Shown here piece after piece: positions 51,645-60,364 of a stretch of DNA of 64,000 nucleotides (the first letter of the stretch is position 1; the number at the start of each line of letters is the position of its first letter). This DNA comes from JAGDMJ01 sp963809695. GTDB taxonomy: Bacteria > Bacteroidota > Ignavibacteria > UBA10030 > UBA6906. The stretch lies in the NCBI GenBank assembly GCA_963809695.1, contig CAWEKI010000009.1, positions 62,001 to 126,000 on the forward strand, in the 5' to 3' direction. The position numbers and the translations under genes were made by a program. The notes beneath the pieces are model-generated. The model was not told where the DNA came from, did no database searches, and worked only from the letters and a program-made list of their open reading frames with translations.

Positions 51645-53974
51645 AGAACCAAGCCCATTCTCTTCAGGATGGCCTGAAAGCGCGGATGGTTGCGCAGATC
51701 ATCAAAAATAGGATCGACACTCAGATACGGCATATTCGGGTCATGCGCCTCGTACGCCTTGTCGAACCAGTCGAGGGCTTCCTCCTTCATTCCGGCCCTG
51801 GTGTACAAGGTGGCTATCTGCCAGGGGGTCACATACGACGTCTTTGATCGCTCGATGAGCATCTCCGCCAGTCTCTGCAAGGCGCGGGTGTATCCGCCTT
51901 CGGCGCGCCCACGGCTGAGAGCTTCTACGGCCTCGCGATCCCCTCTCGCCTCATAGGAGAGCCTCCACACCTCCAGCGCTTCGTCGTACATCTTCTTCTG
52001 GTGGTAGGCAGAGCGGATTGTGGACAATGCGATCGGTTCACTGGGGCTGAGTTCCAACGTCTTGCGCAACAGCCGTATGACCTCGTCATAGCGGTGGACG
52101 TACATAAGATCCATCGCATACAAACCCTGGATCAGGGGGTTAAAAGGATCCAGCTTCATTGCTTCCTCAATGTGTCCGATCGCTTCATCATGACGCTTGA
52201 GGATGAACAGGAGTTGGGAGAAGTAGGCGTGCGCCTCCACCTGGTTCGGGTTGAGCTCTACAGATTTTCGCAGGGATTGCACTGCACCATCCCAGTTCCA
52301 ATCCAACCAGGCCCTCCGAACACCGATTATGTAGTGCACCTCCGCAAGGGAGGAATCCAACGCAAGTGCTTTCGTTTCTGCCCACTTGCCCTCCCTGGCT
52401 GCGGCGCTCATCGGGACGTAGCCCATTTGCGCCCGCGCACCCCACACCAGCGCGATGCCCGCAAAGGCCGGAGCATACGTGGAGTCGATCTGAGTCGATA
52501 GTTCGTAGTATTGCAGGGCCGTCGTGATGCCCTCGCGGGTGAGCTTATACAAGTAGAAATTTCCCTTCAAATAGGCCTCATAGGCCTTGGGGTCGACAGT
52601 CCTTCCCTGCCGAAGGAGATTTTGTTCCTCCGGCGTGAGCCTCACGCGAACCTGGCCGGCGATCGTCTTCGCGATCTCTCCCTGCAAGACCAGGAGCTCC
52701 CTGAAGTCGCGTGAAAACTCTTCTGCCCACAGATACTTGTTTGTCGATGCATCAATGATCCGAATCGTGATCTTCACATGGTCGGCTAATTGGACCACTG
52801 ACCCTTCCAGAACGTATGACACCCCGAGCTCGGAGGCGATCTCGGATGCGGATTTGTTGGTTCCTCTGTACTTCATCGCGGATGACCTCTGGGTCACGCG
52901 CAGGCCATTGATTCGGGCCAGGTCCGTAATCAGGGCATCGGTCATCCCGTCGGTGAACCATTCCTGGCCTTTGTCATTGGTGATGTTCTCGAACGGCAGG
53001 AGAACAATTGAGACCGGTCCGGAAGTGGGAACAGGCTTCGCAAGGAAATACACTGTGACAGCGATCAGGACGACCGCCACAGGCAAGATCCTTGCAGCGA
53101 TCCTCCTCTGGTGTCTTCCCAAGGAGCCAAAGGTCCTTTTGCGCAACCGGCCCTCCGCTCGTTCTCCCGATACGGCCTCGAGGTCAGCACAAAACTCATC
53201 AACTGTCTGGTAGCGCCGTGCAGGGTCTTTCGCTATCGCCCGCTGGATGACGTGATCGAGTTTTGGCGGAACCTCCGGCCGAATCTTCGTCACGAATTCC
53301 GGATCTTCGTTCAAGATACGATATGTCACCGCCTCTTCATAGTCCCCTGCGAATGGATTCCGTCCGGTGAGCATCTCGTATAACACCACTCCGATTGCCC
53401 AGATGTCGGTCCGGTGATCCGTCGTTTCGCCGCGTGCCTGCTCGGGCGACATATACGCTGCAGTACCAACCGTCGATCCCGTCTTCGTCAGCATCGTCCG
53501 TCCGCTGAGCTTGGCCAACCCGAAATCGACGATCTTGGCTACGTCGTGCGATGTCACCATCACGTTTGCGGGCTTGATGTCGCGATGGATGATCCCGTGC
53601 GAATGCGCGTCGATGAGTCCCCGTGCGATCTGGTTCGCATAGCGTAATGCCTGGTTGAGCTCGAGCGGACCGCGTTCGATTTTCATCTTGAGGGTCTCTC
53701 CCTCGAGACACTCCATGGAGATGAACATCCGACCGTCATCGCTTTCGTCGATGTCGTGAACGACACAGATGTTGTCGTGCTGGAGGGAGGAGGCGGCCTT
53801 GGCCTCGTGAATGAATCGCTGCTTGGCTTCGGGGTCGCGGGTGAGCTCAGGGGGGAGGAACTTGAGTGCCACAGGGCGGTCGAGCTTGAGGTCTTGGGCC
53901 TTGTATACGACACCCATTCCACCAGAGCCAAGTTGCTCGAGAATCCTGTAGTGCGAAATAATCTGGCCGATCAT
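51641..53974 (-). CDS. Transmembrane Ser/Thr protein kinase with TolB/FlgO-like and TPR domains
   Basis: 777 residues. Kinase domain 1-280 (GSGGMGVVYKAQD, VALKF, HRDIKPANVM, IVDFGLAKL, GTAAYMSPEQARG). One membrane helix follows near 300-320 (ILPVAVVLIAVTVYFLA). A FlgO/TolB-like domain covers about 325-460 (VLLPFENITNDKGQEWFTDGMTDALITDLARI, YVLEGSV), and a TPR array covers about 470-770. The kinase is cytoplasmic and the TPR part is outside the inner membrane. Middle gene of three tandem paralogues. Confidence 0.92.
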   Translation of the reverse strand: MIGQIISHYRILEQLGSGGMGVVYKAQDLKLDRPVALKFLPPELTRDPEAKQRFIHEAKAASSLQHDNICVVHDIDESDDGRMFISMECLEGETLKMKIERGPLELNQALRYANQIARGLIDAHSHGIIHRDIKPANVMVTSHDVAKIVDFGLAKLSGRTMLTKTGSTVGTAAYMSPEQARGETTDHRTDIWAIGVVLYEMLTGRNPFAGDYEEAVTYRILNEDPEFVTKIRPEVPPKLDHVIQRAIAKDPARRYQTVDEFCADLEAVSGERAEGRLRKRTFGSLGRHQRRIAARILPVAVVLIAVTVYFLAKPVPTSGPVSIVLLPFENITNDKGQEWFTDGMTDALITDLARINGLRVTQRSSAMKYRGTNKSASEIASELGVSYVLEGSVVQLADHVKITIRIIDASTNKYLWAEEFSRDFRELLVLQGEIAKTIAGQVRVRLTPEEQNLLRQGRTVDPKAYEAYLKGNFYLYKLTREGITTALQYYELSTQIDSTYAPAFAGIALVWGARAQMGYVPMSAAAREGKWAETKALALDSSLAEVHYIIGVRRAWLDWNWDGAVQSLRKSVELNPNQVEAHAYFSQLLFILKRHDEAIGHIEEAMKLDPFNPLIQGLYAMDLMYVHRYDEVIRLLRKTLELSPSEPIALSTIRSAYHQKKMYDEALEVWRLSYEARGDREAVEALSRGRAEGGYTRALQRLAEMLIERSKTSYVTPWQIATLYTRAGMKEEALDWFDKAYEAHDPNMPYLSVDPIFDDLRNHPRFQAILKRMGLVL

Positions 53975-53994
53975 ACGGAACCTACCCAGATGGG

Positions 53995-56109
53995 TTATTC
54001 GAATTCTCCGAGCAGACTCAGAAAATCCGGGTCTTTCAGGTACTGTCCAAAATCTGGATCGTTCCTGACCCAGCCGCGATACGCTGCCCCACCCTCAAAG
54101 GCTATTCTCAAGTACTTCAGCATCTCTTCCTTTTCTCCCAATGCGGCTAGTGCACAGGCAGCGTTGTAGTGGGCGTGGCTGTCTGTTGAGTCAGTTGCGT
54201 GTATTTTCCCTACCTCAACCATGGCGTTGTCCCGATCGTGGAACCGCGCATAGTAATTTGCGACTCTGCTGCGCGTAACCGTATCGTCGGGATTGAGAGC
54301 AAGCCTGCGGATGCCGGTTTCGAGTGCCCTATGTGCAGTAGCTATGCTAAGCTCTTCGTTCCCTTGTCTCCGGTAGGTCATGTCGAGGCGGACCAACGGC
54401 TCCTCGCTGTAGGGCTTCATCTGCGCTGCCTGCAGGTAGCAGTATACTGCCCCGTCGTTCTCGCCCGTTAGGTCGCATGCCATGCCCATCCAGAGGAATC
54501 CCTCGTAGAAATCCGGCTTCTCCTGGATGAGCTTTTCAAACATCAGCTTTGCCTCACCGAAACGCTTCTGATGCACATACACCGTTCCGAGTGCCAGGCG
54601 CGCCTCGAGTGAACCTGGATCGAGTGCGAGCGCTCTCTCGCTCACCTCGATGATGCGAGCGAGCCACTTCTGATTCCCCTCATACCAGGTGAACATATGA
54701 GAGCACGCTTCGGCGAGTCCGGAGAGGGCTCCCACGAAATCAGGATCGATGGCGAGGGCACGTTCATACATCTGTATTGAGGCCTCGGCGTTCTTCCGGC
54801 CACGCTGCAACACAAGATCTTTCCCACGCATGTAAAAGTCATACGCCCTCAGGTCATCCGTGGGTCTTCTGGTGAGAGATGCTTTTTCGGATTCGGTGAG
54901 AGACACCCGCAAGGCATCGACGATTCTTCCGGACACTTCGTTCTGCAGGTCGAAGATGTCTTCCAGAAGCCTGTCAAATCGTTCGGCCCAGATGTGGTAT
55001 CCGGTCCGCACATCCGTCAGCTGGGCTGTGATGCGAATTCGGTTCCCTGCCTTGCGCACACTTCCCTCCAGCACATAATTGGCGCGGAGCGCCTCTCCGA
55101 GCTGCCGGGTGTTAATGTCTTTGTCCCGGAACGGCAGTACATCGTTGCGGGGGACAACCCTGAGTGACTTGATCCTGGAAAGGTCTGTGATGATGTCTTC
55201 GGTAATGCCTGCGCAGAAATAATCTGTATCATGTTCAGAGCTCATGTTCTCGAAATAGAGAACCGCGACGCTATTCTCTGTCGACGGACGGGAAGTCGCA
55301 AGGGATGTTCCCGAGAGCTCCTGGATGATAGACTCCGCTGACGGGATTCTTTTTGCGGGGTCTTTCTCAAGCAGTTTGGAGACCAGAACCAGGAGGTGTT
55401 CTGGAACATCCGGCCGATACTGTCGCAGTGGTGGAGGAGTGGTGTTCAAGATTTCGTAGACAAGTGCGGCTTCATGTTCGCCTCGGAACGGTGGATAGCC
55501 GGCAAGCATTTCGTACAGTGCTACACCGAGCGACCAGAGGTCTGTGCGGTGATCGACGTCCTCCCCGCGAACTTGCTCAGGCGACATATATGCGAATGTC
55601 CCGACAGTCGATCCAGGCTTCGTCAGGCCGATATGTCCGGTGAGCTTTGCGAGCCCGAAGTCGAGGATTTTGGCCGCTCCCTCTGCGGTGATGAGGACAT
55701 TAGCCGGTTTTATGTCGCGGTGGATGATTCCTTTCGAATGCGCTTTGGCCAATCCTTGGGCGATCTGCCGGATAAGGGTGACGGCTTCCTCAATCCCCAA
55801 CGCTCCCCGAGTGATCTTCTCCTTCAGCGTCTCCCCCTCATAGCAGGCCATCACGATGAACGTCTGGCCATCGCCCGCGTCCTCTATGTCGTGCACAATG
55901 CAAATATTCGGATGGTCAAGTGACGATGCAGCCTGAGCTTCGTGGATGAATCGGTCTTTCGCTTCGGGATCAGTAGTAAGCTCAGGGGGGAGGAATTTAA
56001 GTGCCACGATACGTTTGAGGCGGGTATCTTCGGCTTTGTAGACGATTCCCATCCCGCCTCCGCCGAGGCGCTCGAGGATCTTATAGTGAGAGATAGACTG
56101 GCCGATCAT
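53995..56109 (-). CDS. Ser/Thr protein kinase with TolB/FlgO-like and TPR domains, no membrane helix
   Basis: 704 residues from the ATG at 56109 (MIGQSISHYKILERLG); an upstream open extension to 56166 lacks kinase character. Kinase motifs intact: GGGGMGIVYKAED, VALKF, HRDIKPANVL, ILDFGLAKL, GTFAYMSPEQVRG. A FlgO/TolB-like domain follows at about 290-430 (VAVLYFENMSSEHDTDYFCAGITEDIITDLSRI), then TPR repeats to about 700. Unlike the next gene it has no membrane helix between the kinase and TPR parts, so it should be wholly cytoplasmic. First gene of the kinase operon. Confidence 0.92.
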   Translation of the reverse strand: MIGQSISHYKILERLGGGGMGIVYKAEDTRLKRIVALKFLPPELTTDPEAKDRFIHEAQAASSLDHPNICIVHDIEDAGDGQTFIVMACYEGETLKEKITRGALGIEEAVTLIRQIAQGLAKAHSKGIIHRDIKPANVLITAEGAAKILDFGLAKLTGHIGLTKPGSTVGTFAYMSPEQVRGEDVDHRTDLWSLGVALYEMLAGYPPFRGEHEAALVYEILNTTPPPLRQYRPDVPEHLLVLVSKLLEKDPAKRIPSAESIIQELSGTSLATSRPSTENSVAVLYFENMSSEHDTDYFCAGITEDIITDLSRIKSLRVVPRNDVLPFRDKDINTRQLGEALRANYVLEGSVRKAGNRIRITAQLTDVRTGYHIWAERFDRLLEDIFDLQNEVSGRIVDALRVSLTESEKASLTRRPTDDLRAYDFYMRGKDLVLQRGRKNAEASIQMYERALAIDPDFVGALSGLAEACSHMFTWYEGNQKWLARIIEVSERALALDPGSLEARLALGTVYVHQKRFGEAKLMFEKLIQEKPDFYEGFLWMGMACDLTGENDGAVYCYLQAAQMKPYSEEPLVRLDMTYRRQGNEELSIATAHRALETGIRRLALNPDDTVTRSRVANYYARFHDRDNAMVEVGKIHATDSTDSHAHYNAACALAALGEKEEMLKYLRIAFEGGAAYRGWVRNDPDFGQYLKDPDFLSLLGEFE

Positions 56110-56156
56110 AGGAGTCCCCGATGAAATATCCACTATCCATGGATCACAGATAATAG

Positions 56157-56175
56157 GTCCCGCCAAAGGCGGGAC
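56157..56175. repeat. Palindromic hairpin, GTCCCGCC-AAA-GGCGGGAC
   Basis: Perfect 8-bp arms, 3-base loop, about 50 bp upstream of the first kinase start. Shares GTCCCG/CGGGAC ends with the hairpins at 1084 and 59336. Confidence 0.6.
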
Positions 56176-56525
56176 GCGATTCCTACGGAACGAGGATCCA
56201 ACGGCACGGCGGAAAGATAGGAGAGTTGAGAGACAATATCAATTGGCGATCGACGATAAGCAACCGTGGGGAGAGGATCGCAGATGAACCCGAGGCTCGC
56301 TGGAGCTCATTATCACCTATTCCCACAACCTCTCGAAGCGGTACGCCAGTTGGGCGACGAGCATCGCGAACGGCTCCGTGGAACGGGCAATTCGTGGGGG
56401 CCCAGCGTCCACCGGATCGAAACCCGCGCCAGAGGAGGTATTAGCCGACGACGAGTTCGGTGTTGAGGGCACGGCCAGGGAGGATTGAAAAAAAGAGCCC
56501 TTGTTGATATCATATGTCTGATATC

Positions 56526-56544
56526 GTGGCGCCGAAGGCGCCAC
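56526..56544 (-). terminator. Hairpin GTGGCGCC-TTC-GGCGCCAC after the methyltransferase gene
   Basis: Perfect 8-bp arms, read on the minus strand about 45 bp after the methyltransferase stop. A run of seven T follows some 30 bases later, so termination is possible but not textbook. Confidence 0.45.
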
Positions 56545-56588
56545 GGAGGGGTGAGGATGACTGTGTGTCCAGGGGTATGGTTGCCGGG

Positions 56589-57686
56589 CTACTGTTTCTC
56601 GAATGTGAGCAACTCACGACACTCCGACTGTGGGTTCTTCATCGATCCCACGGAAGCTAGTGTCCGGCCGACATCAGTCCGCCGGGGGAGGTAAACCTTG
56701 CTGTGGGATGCCAAGCCGAGGTCGCGTGCCAGATGGGTAACCTCGAACGGGAAATCGATGATCCCGAACCGGCCGACCGTGGGTTCGACAATGATGGACA
56801 CCCGCCCGCCCGGTTTCAAGATGCGCACGCACTCCCGGACGATCGTTTTGAACTTCGTCAGTGTTTCCATCAGTGCGGTGCCTGGAGAAAATTCTGGCTC
56901 TGTCCCCCGTGGGTAAAAGTCGTGGGGAGGATCAAGAAACACATAGTCAACGGAGCTTGTCTGTTCGGGGATGCCAGTTTGCAGAATATTTACCCGCTTG
57001 ATACGGTCATCAGCCGGCTCGCTGTCATACATCCGGCACGTGCGGTCATTGAAGAAGGGCAGCGAATCGATGACGTCGCCCGTCGTGGCGCTCCCGGCCA
57101 TCGGATCGACGATCAGCCAGGCCGGTTCAGTGTAGTAGAAGAGTGCGTTGGCGACGATCTGGCCGGGAAGTCGTCCTTTCGTATTCGGCTTGCCGAATCT
57201 CGGATCCGGGAGATCAAAAGACCAGATATTCTTTTCCTTAAGGTCGAAGCCGTAGCGCGTCTTTTCGTCCTCGCGGCGAGCCAGCTCGTCGTCGCGGATC
57301 TTCTTCTGAAGGTCGGAGATCGTCCATTTGTTTGTGATGGCCTGCTTTTCGTAGTGGTCCCGCTTCTTGCTCTCCTCGACCTTCGTCGCAAGTTCGAAAT
57401 AGAAGACTTCGGGGAGCGGACGTTTCTCGACGTCCGGGTAGTAGCTGTAGTAGCGCTGACATTGCTTCAGCATCGAGTACGGGAATTTGAATCCGGGCAT
57501 TTCTGCCATACGCTTCATGATCTGTTCTGCAAATACTCCCTCCTTTAATGCGGCAGGGATCACCCGCTCGACGAGGAACTTGCCGAGGTCCCAGTAATGG
57601 TCCGCGGAGAAATCCTTGACCCGTTCGATCAGCGGATCGAGCGAGGACGATGTCCCGGATGTCGCAGGACGGTGGGCTTTTGTCAT
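56589..57686 (-). CDS. DNA methyltransferase (N4/N6 type) with YhcG_N-like N-terminal domain
   Basis: 365 residues from the ATG at 57686 (AGGAG upstream). The N-terminal 120 residues resemble the DUF1016/YhcG N-terminal domain (ADHYWDLGKFLVERVIPAALKEG...MLKQCQRYYSYYPD..LPEVFYFELATKVE). The methyltransferase part has motif I (VDPMAGSATTGDVIDSL) and motif IV DPPH (YVFLDPPHDFY, normally DPPY), then ILKPGGRVSIIVEPTVG. It should methylate adenine or cytosine amino groups. No restriction endonuclease gene is adjacent, so it is an orphan or part of an unrecognised system. Confidence 0.78.
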   Translation of the reverse strand: MTKAHRPATSGTSSSLDPLIERVKDFSADHYWDLGKFLVERVIPAALKEGVFAEQIMKRMAEMPGFKFPYSMLKQCQRYYSYYPDVEKRPLPEVFYFELATKVEESKKRDHYEKQAITNKWTISDLQKKIRDDELARREDEKTRYGFDLKEKNIWSFDLPDPRFGKPNTKGRLPGQIVANALFYYTEPAWLIVDPMAGSATTGDVIDSLPFFNDRTCRMYDSEPADDRIKRVNILQTGIPEQTSSVDYVFLDPPHDFYPRGTEPEFSPGTALMETLTKFKTIVRECVRILKPGGRVSIIVEPTVGRFGIIDFPFEVTHLARDLGLASHSKVYLPRRTDVGRTLASVGSMKNPQSECRELLTFEKQ

Positions 57687-58252
57687 AGTGTGACTCCTCT
57701 CGATATCGATAGAGGTATGACTGTGTAGTGACAGTGATGGCGTAATTATACGAAAGGCCAGGGCGAGAGTCAACCGCGGGCTGGGGCAGGGTAATCCGAT
57801 TTCAGGGGGAGAGGAATGAGAAAGACCTTGTCGGTATCCGGGGTCCAATATCAGTCAAGGGGAAATTCCCATGGACGCCTCTCCCCCTGCCGATTTTATT
57901 GACACTGACGGGTGGGTCGATTCCCATCCGACGACCACCGTGCGCAAGCTGATCGGGAACCCTTGCTTCGAGCCGCTGGCGGGAGTCCTGCCAGAGTAGG
58001 TGGAAAGGGGGATCGACCGGGTCCTGGACAAGCTTGATGCGTATAGTGGTGGCCAGGGAATCTTTTCTCCCGCAATTCCTGTTGTAATTTCATGCCCTGC
58101 CCCAGGTCTTCGGGGCAGACCCCCCCGTACTCCCAGGCGTTGATGTCCGGCACGACAAGGAAGACTGCTTTCGGGGGGGTCAACGACGGCGCAACAAGCA
58201 CGTGGCGATAACGCAGCAGATCACATGTACTCATAATGCAGGGAGGTCAAGC
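57687..58252. other. Spacer of about 565 bp, possibly decayed coding DNA
   Basis: No intact gene. A 112-codon minus frame (57896-58234) and a 42-codon plus frame from 57870 both have protein-like stretches that are broken by stops or frame changes. None could be assigned. Confidence 0.35.
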
Positions 58253-58687
58253 ATGCTCAAGATAAATCCATACTTGAACTTTGCAGGGAATACCGAAGAC
58301 GCTTTTAAGTTCTACAAATCCGTCTTTGGTGGAGAGTTCGCAATGCTGCAACGCTTTAAGGATACCCCCGAGGCCGGCAGAGTTCCCGAGCAGGAGAAAG
58401 AAAAAATCATGCATGTTTCCCTACCGGTTGGGGAAGCCACCACGCTGATGGCTACCGATGCGCTTGAATCGATGGGGCATAAGCTGAGTGTAGGCAACAA
58501 TATTCAGCTATCGATTGAGGCCGAGAGCAAGAATGAGGTCGACAAACTATTCAAAGGCCTCTCCGCCGGAGGGAAGGTCACAATGCCGCTGGCCGACACA
58601 TTCTGGGGAGCTTACTTTGGAATGGTCACCGACAAATTCGGCGTGCAATGGATGGTGAGTTATTCCAAACCACAACAAACCAAGTGA
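58253..58687 (+). CDS. VOC-superfamily (PhnB/glyoxalase-like) protein
   Basis: 144 residues from the ATG at 58253 with GGGAGG upstream. PhnB-type pattern: MLKINPYLNFAGNTEDAFKFYKSVFGGEF, IMHVSLPVGEATTLMATDA, LSIEAESKNEVDKLFKGLSAGGKVTMPLADTFWGAYFGMVTDKFGVQWMVS. The fold pairs two beta-alpha-beta-beta-beta units; members bind metals or act on small molecules, and this subgroup has no agreed reaction. A DsrE-like gene follows after 42 bp. Confidence 0.92.
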   Translation: MLKINPYLNFAGNTEDAFKFYKSVFGGEFAMLQRFKDTPEAGRVPEQEKEKIMHVSLPVGEATTLMATDALESMGHKLSVGNNIQLSIEAESKNEVDKLFKGLSAGGKVTMPLADTFWGAYFGMVTDKFGVQWMVSYSKPQQTK

Positions 58688-58729
58688 GCAGGTTCGCGTA
58701 CTGCAAAATATCAGCGAGGAGATGTTACC

Positions 58730-59260
58730 ATGATGAGATATGGATGTCTGGCGATCTGCGTTGCGGCGATGCTGTCTCCCGGGTTGGCCCGTGCAGGCAA
58801 TTTCCATACGCCGGATTCGGGCAGGGGTGTGAAGAATGGTCCCATACGCGTTGACATCCCCGTTGTTCTGGAACGGGCTGATGTGGTCTTCAACATGGAT
58901 CACCTGGCCTTCGCGGGAGACATGCCAGTGGGGATGAACTACATGCGTCTCCTGTCCGCCCGATTCAGAGAGATGAACACCAAGGGGAAAATCATTGCCA
59001 TATTCCACGGTGACGCAGCGTACATGACGCTTACCGACAGTGCATACAACGCCTACCGCAAAGTCAATACGGGCAATCCCTACAAAGTGCTTATCGCGGG
59101 GCTGCTCGGATCGGGTGTCCAGATTGAAGAATGCGTGGTGTCAATGAAGAATCATCAGTGGGGCAACGAGGACCTCCTCCCCGGGATCAAGGTCAACTCC
59201 GGCGCGGTAGGCCGTCTGATCCAGCTGGTCCAGAAGGGGTTCGTGCAAATCGAGCCCTGA
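58730..59260 (+). CDS. Exported DsrE-like protein
   Basis: 176 residues from the ATG at 58730 (or 58733), with GAGGAG upstream. Signal peptide MMRYGCLAICVAAMLSPGLARA. The mature part is a DsrE-fold alpha/beta domain (ADVVFNMDHLAFAGDMPVGMNYMRLLSARFREMNTKGKIIAIFHGDAAYMTL...NPYKVLIAGLLGSGVQIEECVVSMKNHQWGNEDLLPGIKVNSGAVGRLIQLVQKGFVQI). One cysteine sits in the usual DsrE region (IEECVVS). Periplasmic DsrE-like proteins may handle sulfur species; the function is not known. Confidence 0.82.
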   Translation: MMRYGCLAICVAAMLSPGLARAGNFHTPDSGRGVKNGPIRVDIPVVLERADVVFNMDHLAFAGDMPVGMNYMRLLSARFREMNTKGKIIAIFHGDAAYMTLTDSAYNAYRKVNTGNPYKVLIAGLLGSGVQIEECVVSMKNHQWGNEDLLPGIKVNSGAVGRLIQLVQKGFVQIEP

Positions 59261-59335
59261 CGGAGGCTGCGGGATTGGAGGGTCGGATCAATCGTCCATG
59301 CCTGCCCGCCTCAGTGGATTCTTGAAAGCAGGTCC

Positions 59336-59362
59336 GTCCCGTCCTGTTTTTTTTGACGGGAC
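59336..59362. repeat. Hairpin GTCCCGTC-N11-GACGGGAC
   Basis: Perfect 8-bp arms around a T-rich loop (CTGTTTTTTTT), 75 bp after the DsrE-like stop. Followed by GAGACTC, recalling the hairpin at 1084. It might also slow transcription out of the DsrE gene. Confidence 0.5.
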
Positions 59363-59518
59363 GAGACTCTCGGCTCCGTGGAGCGAAAGCGCCACGTGGG
59401 GTCCCGCAGAGTCCTGAAAATGCTCATCTTCGAGCTGATACAACAAGGTGGATTCCCTTGACCGTGAAGAAGTCCACCCGATGAACCGTTTGATCCGTCT
59501 GGGGGAGTTACTTTTAGT

Positions 59519-59535
59519 TAGTATCACCTGATACC
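59519..59535 (+). repeat. Left inverted end (palindromic GTATCA-CC-TGATAC)
   Basis: 17-bp match to the right end in inverted orientation. It is nearly palindromic itself, so it could also bind an HTH dimer. GTTACTTTT occurs as a direct repeat on either side (59507-59515, 59549-59557). Confidence 0.65.
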
Positions 59536-59585
59536 TAGGCAAAAAGTGGTTACTTTTCACTATCTCATTGCCGGAGGTATCATCT

Positions 59586-60359
59586 ATGTTGGATCAACCA
59601 CTCAGTGCCCGGCTTCAGTCGAAGTCGGTCAAGCAGTCGATCATCGCAAGCATCGCCAGGGATTTCAATCTCACCCCGATCCTGGCCGAAGCGTATTTTT
59701 CTCAGATCAGCGATTACTTTGTTCGCCACGCCGAGCTCAACCTGAGCGCCGGGCAACTGCAGTACCTCGCCGTCGATGAGAACGAGCCTGCCGGCAAACC
59801 CCTTGCCTTGTGCAAGAAGGTCTCGGTCAAGCTCACGCTGCACAACCCCGAGGAGGATCTCCCCGTCTACAAGAAGTCTGGGCTGCACGGGCTTAGGCAA
59901 CACAAGATCGTCCGCATCACCAACGACGCGATCGAGCAGGGCGGCCTGCTCTCCTACGAAGATATCGCCTTCATCCTCACCTGCAGCGTCGTCACCATCA
60001 AGCGCGACATGAGCCACATGCGCAAGCAGGGGATCATCCTGCCTTCCCGCGGCTGGCGTCATGAGATGGGCCGCGGCCAGACGCACAAGACGCAGATCCT
60101 CGAGCTCTACCTCTCGGGTCACCAGTTCTCCGAGATCGAACGGCGCACCAAACACTCGGAGACGGCCATCAAACGCTACATCCAGGACTTCGCCCGCGTG
60201 GTGCTGCTCCAGAAGAAGGGCTTCACCGTCGATCAGATCCGCATCTCCACCGGCTTCTCCCACCGCTTGATCGGGGAGTATCTCAAGCTCCTGAAGGCCC
60301 ATGCCAGGAGCCGGGAGCTCACGCGGATACTGCAAAGCCCCAAAAAAAGGGGGCGCTGA
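59586..60359 (+). CDS. DUF1670-like helix-turn-helix protein, first copy
   Basis: 257 residues from the ATG at 59586, with GGAGG eight bases upstream (a TTG at 59568 would be inside that region). Three helix-turn-helix stretches are visible: LLSYEDIAFILTCSVVTIKRDMSHMRKQGI near 130, then after a GQTHK motif QILELYLSGHQFSEIERRTKHSETAIKRYIQDF, and FTVDQIRISTGFSHRLIGEYLKLL near the end. It aligns along its length with the next gene. The family has no known function. The gene ends CCC AAA AAA AGG GGG CGC TGA, a possible frameshift site. A DNA-binding or transposition role is inferred from the inverted ends. Confidence 0.75.
   Translation: MLDQPLSARLQSKSVKQSIIASIARDFNLTPILAEAYFSQISDYFVRHAELNLSAGQLQYLAVDENEPAGKPLALCKKVSVKLTLHNPEEDLPVYKKSGLHGLRQHKIVRITNDAIEQGGLLSYEDIAFILTCSVVTIKRDMSHMRKQGIILPSRGWRHEMGRGQTHKTQILELYLSGHQFSEIERRTKHSETAIKRYIQDFARVVLLQKKGFTVDQIRISTGFSHRLIGEYLKLLKAHARSRELTRILQSPKKRGR
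60342..60353 (+). promoter_or_regulatory. A7-G5 run, possible -1 frameshift or slippage site
   Basis: Seven A then five G occur two codons before the first gene's stop. The -1 frame is open from here through the ATG of the second gene at 60365, so a slip would fuse the two proteins. Confidence 0.35.
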
Positions 60360-60364
60360 ACGCT

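Larger units (their letters stand above)
56110..56588. other. Spacer between kinase operon and methyltransferase gene
   Basis: About 480 bp. It contains two strong hairpins (56157-56175 and 56526-56544) and paired GATATC boxes near 56505-56525. Short open frames on both strands have no recognisable protein character. Confidence 0.4.

Noticed and set aside
57896..58234. 112-codon minus-strand frame
   Set aside because: No family, no good ribosome-binding site, and protein-like character switches between frames and strands; reported only as a possible decayed region.
59288..59560. 90-codon minus-strand frame overlapping the left inverted end
   Set aside because: It crosses the hairpin and the inverted repeat, with no motif or ribosome-binding site.
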